Shown: positions 58,060-64,000 of the stretch, piece after piece | Numbering within the stretch: position 1 is the stretch's first letter | How the letters are laid out: every line of letters begins with the position of its first letter | Origin: an uncultured Oscillospiraceae bacterium | GTDB taxonomy: Bacteria > Bacillota > Clostridia > Oscillospirales > Oscillospiraceae | Direction: 5' to 3' | Assembly (NCBI GenBank): GCA_947627715.1 | Contig: CANQXK010000011.1 | Location: 1 to 64,000, forward strand | Length of the DNA stretch: 64,000 nt | Notes under the pieces: model-generated | The model's database searches: none | What the model saw: only the letters and a program-made list of their open reading frames with translations | What the model was told of the DNA's origin: nothing | Made by a program: the position numbers and the translations under genes

Positions 58060-58868
58060 AAAAGAAGCGCAATCTCATATTGTTCGCCGCCACGGCGCTG
58101 ATGTGCGTCTTCAGCTTCTTCCTCCCCGGCGCGGTGCTGGCCGTCCGGGACAGCGCCCTCAACCGGCGGGCGGAGACCGTCGCGGTGGACGAGGTGGAGC
58201 TGAATCTGCTCTCCAACCTCGACCTTTCCCAGAAGCTGGCCCTGGCCTCCGACGTGTCGGCGGTGTCCATCCCTTTGGAGGGCGGACGGGTTTTGGAGGA
58301 AAAGAGCGTCCTCTCCCAGGCCCTTGACGTGGCGGACGCCTTCGGCCACCCCTTTTACCGCGTCCTTCAGGAGAGCGCCGCCCGCGCCCATCTGCGGGTC
58401 AACGCCTCCGGCGAGGGGGCCATCCTGTGGACGGTCACCCTGAGCGGCCCCACCGAGACCGGGGAGTTGGTCATCGACGACGAGACGGGGGCGGTGCTGG
58501 CCCTGTCCCTTGCCAGCAACTACGGCGGCGTCTACGGCGACAAAATCACTGTTTACGACGCCTTCGGCGGCGTCTGGCCCTGGAAGGAGGCCTCCTCCGT
58601 CCCCAGCCAGGCCGCCGGCGGTTCCGACAGCGCCGCCCCGGCGGGGGAGGCCGTCCGCGTCACCGAGATTGAGGAGTTCCACGAGGCCGCGTCCCTCTTC
58701 CTCTCCCCTCTGGAGCTGGAGACCCTGCTCATCAGCATCGACGACTTTGACGCCGCCACCGTCCACGTGGAGCTGGACGGCGACATCCTGCGCATCCCCA
58801 TGCGTCTGGGGTACGAGGGGGCGGTCTCCTACATCAGCGTCAATATGCCCTCCGGGGCGGCGCAATGA
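58056..58868 (+). CDS. exported protein of unknown function co-encoded with a two-component system
   Basis: A 270-residue protein with an N-terminal signal peptide or anchor (MKKKRNLILFAATALMCVFSFFLPGAVLA). The rest is soluble and Ser/Glu/Val-rich: a helical part (~30-110), a beta segment (ILWTVTLSGPTETGELVIDDETGAVLALSL) reminiscent of PepSY-type modules, a short Ala/Gly/Ser linker (~195-210) and a final domain with LSPLELETLLISIDDFD. The ATG at 58056 overlaps the kinase stop (ATGA), so it is in the same operon. It may be a ligand, modulator or target of the kinase. A perfect terminator follows. Confidence 0.82.
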   Translation: MKKKRNLILFAATALMCVFSFFLPGAVLAVRDSALNRRAETVAVDEVELNLLSNLDLSQKLALASDVSAVSIPLEGGRVLEEKSVLSQALDVADAFGHPFYRVLQESAARAHLRVNASGEGAILWTVTLSGPTETGELVIDDETGAVLALSLASNYGGVYGDKITVYDAFGGVWPWKEASSVPSQAAGGSDSAAPAGEAVRVTEIEEFHEAASLFLSPLELETLLISIDDFDAATVHVELDGDILRIPMRLGYEGAVSYISVNMPSGAAQ

Positions 58869-58905
58869 TAGAATAACGGAATGATGTTTTTTATGGTTTT
58901 TCAAA

Positions 58906-58950
58906 GGCATTGCCTCCCGGCAGAGCCGGGAGGCAATGCCTCTGATTTTT
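58906..58950 (+). terminator. intrinsic terminator of the two-component operon
   Basis: GGCATTGCCTCCCGG (58906-58920) and CCGGGAGGCAATGCC (58926-58940) form a 15-bp perfect stem with a 5-nt loop, followed by TCTGATTTTTTT. Confidence 0.92.
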
Positions 58951-58984
58951 TTCCCATTTCAGTGAAAATTCACCTCTTTAAAGC

Positions 58985-59013
58985 TTGACAAGCGCACCGC
59001 GCCGAATTATAAT
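58985..59013 (+). promoter_or_regulatory. perfect consensus sigma-A promoter of the SLH/transglutaminase gene
   Basis: TTGACA (58985-58990), 17 bp, TATAAT (59008-59013), giving a ~105-nt leader. Confidence 0.9.
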
Positions 59014-59033
59014 ATGTTATGTAAATCTTCGGC

Positions 59034-59100
59034 GTTATGGTAACCTCTATGTTATGTTAACTTACGGGAGTTTGCCTGCCGCCGTTGAGGTTACCATAAC
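59034..59100 (+). promoter_or_regulatory. 14-bp inverted repeat leader with GTTA-N3-TAAC motifs
   Basis: GTTATGGTAACCTC (59034-59047) and its exact complement GAGGTTACCATAAC (59087-59100) enclose 39 nt. A further GTTATGTTAAC lies at 59051-59061, and TATGTTATGT occurs at 59013-59022 and 59048-59057. It can form a long RNA stem just before TCTTTTC and the SD, or be a cluster of operators. Confidence 0.65.
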
Positions 59101-59123
59101 TCTTTTCAGGGAGCGTGGGAGAG

Positions 59124-62100
59124 ATGAAAAAACGCTTGACAGGCCTCTTTTTGGCGCTGCTGACGGTCCTGACCGTCCTGCCGGCGCGCCTGGTCCCGGC
59201 GGCGGAGGCCGCGGGGTCCTTCGATCCGCAGGAGATCCAATTTGATTACTTTTACCAGCAGTTAAACGACCGGGCCAAGGCCATCTACAAAAAGCTCTAC
59301 GAGGCTTTTTCCGGCAGCGGCAAAGACGACTATTACGACGGGAAGAAATCCATTGACCTCATCGGGCTTTCCTATGGGAATACGTCCATAAACGAGGAGG
59401 AAGTGGCGGAGTATGTGAAGGGCAACAAGGAACTCTTCAACGACTTCTGCGCCGCCAAGGACGCCCTGGACCTGGACCACTCGGAGCTTTGGTGGATCGA
59501 CTCCGGGTATCTCACCTTCCGGGTGACCCAGGACACTTCCCCCGCCTCCAAGCCCTACGGCGGCTACCATGTCCTTATCGGCCCCGGCCGCGGTGAGACG
59601 TACCTCTTGGGCGGCGGGGAGATCGCCGATCTTGCGGAGAAGATCGCCGCCGTGGACAGCGCCGTCAGCGGCATCGTGACCAAGGCCAAAAGCGACGCCA
59701 ACAACCCCGATTACTCAGACGCGGACAAGAAGGCCGCGCTGGTGCGCTCGGTCCACAATCAGATCGTGGAGCGCATCACCTACCGCTATGAGATCGAGTG
59801 CTCCCAGCCGGAGTACGCCAACTACATCCGCACCCTCTACGCCGCCGTGACCCACGAGGGCGTCTGCGAGGCGTACGCGCGGATGCTCCAGGTGTGCCTG
59901 AGAAAGCTGGGGATCCCGTGCGTGCTTGTCCACGGGCTTCAGACCAAGGGCACGCCGGAGGACCATATGTGGAACGCCGTGCGCATCGACGACGGGGACA
60001 AACAGCGTTGGTACGCCGTGGACGCCACCTGGGACGACCCGCTGTCCGCCAACTACGACGGGACCCGCGATTACACCCACGAAAACGGCAAGGACGGCAA
60101 GGAGAACACCACCTACCTTCTGGTGGGGCAGGACGTCATCGGACAGTACTGGGTCCCCTCCGGCTATGTCTCCACGGGAAATTTTGAGTTCGCCTACCCC
60201 GCCGTGGAGATGAACAGCTACGAGGGCGCCACGGCCTTCCAGAGCGAAAACGGCCTCACCGTCATGTACTCCGCCGGCTCCGGCTCCATGGAGGACGACG
60301 TCCCCGCCGGGGTGTTCAAGGTCTCCTTCCAGGGCATGGGCCAGACGGAGGCGGCGAAGGAGGGCTTCTACTTCCTTATGAAGATGTACGACTACCACGC
60401 CGACGGCACCTTCCACGCCATGAACGAGTGGTACTACTGCTCCGCCGCCCTGAAGCTCCTTGAGTCCAACGACTATTTCTACGATACAAAAGACGGATTG
60501 CAGGTCTACACCGGCTCCTGTGAGTATGTGGAGGTCGCCGTCACCACCATCAAGCCCGAAACCTATGACAAGTGGGCCGACGCCGCCAATTTTCAGCCCT
60601 ACAGTGACGACGCCTTTTTCACCGGCTCCGACGATCAGATAATCGCGCAGACCGGCCTTCTCTACAACGTCAACTCCAATTACGAAGCGTCCCCCTACGT
60701 GTACCGCCAGACCCCCATCCCCAACGCCCAGGGCGTGGCGGGGTACGAGTACCGCTTCGACGTGCTGTTTGACGACGCCCTCATCCACCCGGCAGACGGG
60801 GTCCACGTCCCCGTGGTCACTGACAGCTCCAAGAGGGCCGGACTTCAGAATGTCCGCGTCAGCTACACCACCCTCCAGCAGGATCTGCGCACCGGCGGCA
60901 CCGTGACGGCGCAGATCACCGGGGAGCTGCCCTTCGACAAAAATAGGGACGGCTACGTGGATATGCCCGGCGACAAAATGCCCGACGGGACGGCCGTGGA
61001 GGTCTCCAGCGACCTTGTCTGGCACTATGTCTACGGCGCGGGCGAGGGGCAGAAGGACGTGACCCTGTGCCCCAGGAACACGGGAAGATCCCCCTTCCAC
61101 GTGTGCGACGTCACCAAGGGCTGCCCCATTGACGGCGTGGCCTTCAATTTCCGTGCCTCCGACCTGTGGCAGGACGACATCACCGAGTATCTCTTCCAGA
61201 TCGAGGGCGTGGTGGGTTCCCGCTCCGGCAAATTCCCCAACAGCTTCGGCGTCACCGTGGCGGTACCCGGCCTTTGCCCCGCCTGCTACCGCTCCCAGGG
61301 CATCGACTGGAACCTGTGGGGCAAGCCCACGCTTTTGGACGCACCGGAGAACCTGGACCTTCGGGAGATGGCCAAGGCCGGCGGCACCGATTCCAACACG
61401 CTCGGCAAACTGGACGAACAGATCAACAAAAACGGCTTCAACGGGCGCCTCATGCTGGTGGTGGAGGACAAGACCCCCGGCGCAGGCAGCCGCCAGGAGT
61501 ATGAGGAGATCGAAAACGCCTTAGAGGACAGCTCATTTGGCGGCGAGGTCACGGACAACGAGGTCGTGGGCCGCTCGGTCTTTGAGATCAACTTCAACCG
61601 CATCTGCCCCATGGTGAACTTAAAGCCCGGCCAGTCCCTGCGCGTCCAGGTGGGCTACCCCGCCGGGGTCACCTACGAGGACCTGACGCGCGAGGGCAGC
61701 GACATCGAGCTCAAGGCCTACCACTTCACCCGCTGCGACGCCGAGCATCCCTGCGACGAATACAACAAGGCCGGCCATAAGGACGGCCAGCACATCGTGG
61801 GGGTCAACGAGATCACCCTGATCCCCACCCCCTACGGCATGGTCATCCTGTGCGACTCCTTCTCCCCCTTTGAGATCGTGGCGGTGAAAAAGGCCTCCGC
61901 CGCCAAGGCCGTCTCCGCCGCGCCTGAGAAATCCACCGTGGTGGTGGTCTCCGACCCCAACGGCGTGGTGAAATACAATAACGGCATCGAGACCGTCACG
62001 GCCCTGCGCAAGGACGGCAACGTGGAGTTCTCCGGCGAAAAGTCCGTTGAATTCACCGTGGAGCCGAAAACCGGCTTCGTTCTGGACAGCGTATCCCTGG

Positions 62101-63161
62101 GCGGTGAGACGATCGAGGTGCAGAACAACAAATTCACCCTCACCGCCGGGAAGAACGTCACAAAGAACGACGTGCTCAGCGTCACCTTCATCCCCGACGC
62201 CGTAAAGAAGGAGGAGGCCGCCAGCCAGCAGGCCCCCGTGGCCGCCCAGGTCTGCACCCACGCCAACACCCTTGTTAAGGACAGCAAACCCGCCTCCACC
62301 CCCAGCTGCACCGAGGCCGGGTACTCCCCCGCCCTGGTCTGCCAGCACTGCGGCCAGGTGGTGACGCCGGGCCGCACCCTTCCCGCCACCGGCCACACCC
62401 CGGTGACGGAGGAGGCCGGCAAGGCCGCCACCTGCACCGAAAACGGCCAAAGGCCCCATGTGGTCTGCTCTGAATGCGGCGCCGTCCTCTCCAAGGGCAC
62501 CGTCATCGAGGCCCTGGGCCACAGCTACGGCTCCGACGGCAGATGCCTTCACTGCGGCGCTTACGACCCGTCCCGGAGGCCCTTCGGCCCCGCCGTCCCG
62601 GAGGTCCCCGATAAGACCGATAAGCCCACCCCGCCGCCCAGCCACCCGGTCATAAAGGAGTACGCCTCCTTCAGCGACGTTCAGGAGGGGAGCTGGTATC
62701 TGGAGGACCTGAAATACGTCTACACACGCGGCATCATCATGGGCTACCCGGAGAACGTCTTTTTGCCGGAGGGGAACATCACCCGCGGGCAGATGATCAC
62801 ATTCCTGGCAAGATACGACTTCGTGGACGGCTCCAGCGGCGACGACTGGCTCCGGGCCAGCACGGACTGGGCCGTGACCAATCAGATCTCCGACGGCACC
62901 GACCTGGAGAGCGACATCACCCGCGAGCAGTTTGTCACCATGCTGTGGCGCTATTACGGAAAGCCCGCCTCCGCCTTCGACCTCGGCGCTTATGAGGACG
63001 CCGGGCTTATCCAGGACTACGCCGTGGAGGCCTTCCGCTGGGCCGTGGAGGCCGGGATCATCAACGGCGTCTCCGACACCTTCCTCGATCCCACCGGCAC
63101 CGCCACCCGCGCCCAGGCGGCCGCCATCTTCGCAAGATTCGCAAGGCTGGTCGAGGGCTGA
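59124..63161 (+). CDS. large SLH-domain surface protein with transglutaminase domain
   Basis: A 1345-residue exported protein. Signal peptide: MKKRLTGLFLALLTVLTVLP, cleaved near AEAAG. Residues ~30-220 are a helical domain with a conserved start (DYFYQQLNDRAKAIYKKLYEAF). A transglutaminase core follows, with Cys in GVCEAYARMLQ, His in DHMWNAV and Asp in YAVDATWDDP. A long beta-rich middle (~390-1000) and three Cys-pair repeats (CQHCGQ, CSECGA, CLHCGA) follow. The C-terminal ~170 residues are SLH repeats (FSDVQEGSWYLEDLKYVYTRG). SLH repeats bind secondary wall polymers. The ATG at 59124 follows AGGGAG; a GTG three codons earlier is less likely. Confidence 0.92.
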   Translation: MKKRLTGLFLALLTVLTVLPARLVPAAEAAGSFDPQEIQFDYFYQQLNDRAKAIYKKLYEAFSGSGKDDYYDGKKSIDLIGLSYGNTSINEEEVAEYVKGNKELFNDFCAAKDALDLDHSELWWIDSGYLTFRVTQDTSPASKPYGGYHVLIGPGRGETYLLGGGEIADLAEKIAAVDSAVSGIVTKAKSDANNPDYSDADKKAALVRSVHNQIVERITYRYEIECSQPEYANYIRTLYAAVTHEGVCEAYARMLQVCLRKLGIPCVLVHGLQTKGTPEDHMWNAVRIDDGDKQRWYAVDATWDDPLSANYDGTRDYTHENGKDGKENTTYLLVGQDVIGQYWVPSGYVSTGNFEFAYPAVEMNSYEGATAFQSENGLTVMYSAGSGSMEDDVPAGVFKVSFQGMGQTEAAKEGFYFLMKMYDYHADGTFHAMNEWYYCSAALKLLESNDYFYDTKDGLQVYTGSCEYVEVAVTTIKPETYDKWADAANFQPYSDDAFFTGSDDQIIAQTGLLYNVNSNYEASPYVYRQTPIPNAQGVAGYEYRFDVLFDDALIHPADGVHVPVVTDSSKRAGLQNVRVSYTTLQQDLRTGGTVTAQITGELPFDKNRDGYVDMPGDKMPDGTAVEVSSDLVWHYVYGAGEGQKDVTLCPRNTGRSPFHVCDVTKGCPIDGVAFNFRASDLWQDDITEYLFQIEGVVGSRSGKFPNSFGVTVAVPGLCPACYRSQGIDWNLWGKPTLLDAPENLDLREMAKAGGTDSNTLGKLDEQINKNGFNGRLMLVVEDKTPGAGSRQEYEEIENALEDSSFGGEVTDNEVVGRSVFEINFNRICPMVNLKPGQSLRVQVGYPAGVTYEDLTREGSDIELKAYHFTRCDAEHPCDEYNKAGHKDGQHIVGVNEITLIPTPYGMVILCDSFSPFEIVAVKKASAAKAVSAAPEKSTVVVVSDPNGVVKYNNGIETVTALRKDGNVEFSGEKSVEFTVEPKTGFVLDSVSLGGETIEVQNNKFTLTAGKNVTKNDVLSVTFIPDAVKKEEAASQQAPVAAQVCTHANTLVKDSKPASTPSCTEAGYSPALVCQHCGQVVTPGRTLPATGHTPVTEEAGKAATCTENGQRPHVVCSECGAVLSKGTVIEALGHSYGSDGRCLHCGAYDPSRRPFGPAVPEVPDKTDKPTPPPSHPVIKEYASFSDVQEGSWYLEDLKYVYTRGIIMGYPENVFLPEGNITRGQMITFLARYDFVDGSSGDDWLRASTDWAVTNQISDGTDLESDITREQFVTMLWRYYGKPASAFDLGAYEDAGLIQDYAVEAFRWAVEAGIINGVSDTFLDPTGTATRAQAAAIFARFARLVEG

Positions 63162-63173
63162 AAAGCGCAGCCT

Positions 63174-63293
63174 GTCGAAAAAGGCCGTTGGCCTTTTCCG
63201 ACGTACACGCCGCCGGAAAAACTACTCAACTTGAGTTTTTTGACAGTCTGAGAAAATTCCCGCCGAGGCCGTGCCCCGGCGGGAATTTTTTCT
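63174..63293 (+). terminator. tandem terminators after the SLH gene
   Basis: Three stem-loops: GTCGAAAAAGGCC/GGCCTTTTCCGAC (63174-63203), ACTCAA-c-TTGAGT with TTTTTT (63223-63242) and ATTCCCGCCG/CGGCGGGAAT followed by TTTTTTC (63256-63292). The last two are good intrinsic terminators. Confidence 0.85.
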
Positions 63294-63321
63294 TGCTTTT
63301 TTCGGCGCGGCGGGCTAAAAT
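63293..63321 (+). promoter_or_regulatory. weak candidate promoter for murT
   Basis: TTGCTT (63293-63298), 17 bp, TAAAAT (63316-63321). The -35 matches only half the consensus and overlaps the terminator T-tract. Confidence 0.4.
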
Positions 63322-63400
63322 AGCAGGGGCGGCGGAGAGCGGGTCTCCCGCGCCGCGCCGGACATTATCCTCCGCGAAAAGCGCGGAACGGAGGCGTCAA

Positions 63401-64000
63401 ATGGACAAGTCGTCAACTTACGTGAAACCCAGGGGGCTTGCGGCGGTGAGGTTCTTCCTGGCCCTGTGGGCCTCGAAGCTCACGGTGCCGCTTTTGAAGA
63501 TCACCCGCCACAACGGCACCAACTTCCCCGGCGAGGTGGCCATGAAGCTCTGCCCGGACTTCCTGAAATACGTGGCAAGGCCGGAGAAGATCATCACCGT
63601 CACCGGCACGGACGGGAAAACAAGCGTGTCGAATCTGCTGGTGGATATGCTGGAGAGCGCGGGACACCGGGTCCTCAACAACCGCATGGGGTCCAACATC
63701 AACTCCGGCATCGCCACAAGCCTGCTCACGGGCTGTACCGTCTTTAACCGCTCCCGCCACGATATGGCGGTGCTGGAGGTGGACGAGCGGTCCTCCCGGC
63801 GCGTCTACCCCTATATCCACCCGGACATGACGGTGATCACCAACCTCTTCCGGGACTCCCTCATGCGCAACGCCCACCCGGAGTTCATCGCCGGGTTCCT
63901 CAACGAAAGCTTCCCGCCGGACACCCGGCTCATTTTGAACGCCGACGACCTCATTTCCTCCGGCGTGGCGCCGGAAAACCCCCGCGTCTATTTTGGCATC
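63401..64000 (+). CDS. murT: lipid II isoglutaminyl synthase subunit MurT (partial, C-terminus outside window)
   Basis: Mur ligase-like subunit that, with the amidotransferase GatD, amidates D-Glu of lipid II to D-isoglutamine. Two hundred codons are visible and the frame is open at the window end. The ATP loop is TVTGTDGKTSVSNLL; NNRMGSNINSGIATSLL, MAVLEVDERSSRRV and VITNLFRDSLMRNAHPE follow as in MurT. The ATG at 63401 follows GGAACGGAGG. The DUF1727 C-terminal domain and a gatD gene should lie just beyond the window; that is a prediction. Confidence 0.88.
   Translation, partial: MDKSSTYVKPRGLAAVRFFLALWASKLTVPLLKITRHNGTNFPGEVAMKLCPDFLKYVARPEKIITVTGTDGKTSVSNLLVDMLESAGHRVLNNRMGSNINSGIATSLLTGCTVFNRSRHDMAVLEVDERSSRRVYPYIHPDMTVITNLFRDSLMRNAHPEFIAGFLNESFPPDTRLILNADDLISSGVAPENPRVYFGI

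Noticed and set aside
58985-59123. Known riboswitch (for example c-di-GMP) in the SLH leader
   Set aside because: The inverted repeat is simple and lacks the conserved loops of riboswitch classes I know; operator or plain hairpin explanations fit better.

Overview
The window looks like part of the chromosome of a GC-rich, spore-forming member of the Clostridia. The best fit is an Oscillospiraceae-like Firmicute. The evidence is strong AGGAGG-type ribosome binding sites, sigma-A promoters (TTGACA/TATAAT), a GlgC-GlgD pair, YlxM-Ffh-RpsP-KhpA-RimM-TrmD synteny, a YpeB germination protein, an SLH-domain surface protein and a MurT homologue. No phage, insertion sequence, CRISPR array or rRNA/tRNA gene is visible. 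The species assignment is inference.

Layout. 1-3.2 kb (minus): glycolysis genes pgk-tpiA-gpmI, with gpmI cut by the window edge. trmL lies upstream. 4.0-8.2 kb (minus): a paired M16 peptidase set (ymfF-ymfH), lgt with an unusual acidic tail, and a phasin-like hypothetical gene. 8.5-15.9 kb (minus): one giant gene for a cyclic beta-1,2-glucan synthase-like enzyme. 16.1-23.3 kb (plus): the translation and secretion cluster ylxM-ffh-rpsP-khpA // rimM-trmD plus an M29 aminopeptidase. It is split by a 2.3-kb accessory module encoding a membrane protein, a repeat lipoprotein and an XRE regulator. 23.4-24.2 kb: two XRE regulators and a 56-residue protein around a palindromic operator. 24.3-25.8 kb: a membrane-anchored transglutaminase-like protein.

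25.9-39.0 kb (minus) is a complete glycogen operon: glgB-glgP-glgC-glgD-glgA, a GH13+GH77 fusion enzyme and pgi. It has a clear promoter and a structured leader. Together the products make ADP-glucose, build and branch glycogen, degrade and debranch it, and feed hexose phosphate into glycolysis. 39.4-43.2 kb (plus): a lipoprotein that joins a DUF4353-like domain to a VanX-type D,D-dipeptidase, then glpK. 43.3-47.7 kb (minus): plsY-uppP-ftsK. 48.3-51.4 kb (minus): an FHA-SEDS fusion and a class B penicillin-binding protein, overlapping by 4 nt. 51.5-54.6 kb (plus): gltX and ypeB. 55.0-55.9 kb (minus): a HAD phosphatase. 56.0-58.9 kb (plus): a response regulator, histidine kinase and exported protein in one overlapping operon. 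59.1-63.2 kb (plus): a large SLH/transglutaminase surface protein behind a perfect sigma-A promoter and an inverted-repeat leader. 63.4 kb to the end: the start of murT.

The main themes are central carbon and glycogen metabolism, envelope and peptidoglycan biogenesis, and translation. The least explained items are the module inserted in the ffh-trmD cluster, the DUF4353-VanX fusion, the GTTA-N3-TAAC motif shared by two envelope loci, the ypeB ribosome binding site buried in a terminator hairpin, and two intergenic regions packed with related hairpin repeats.
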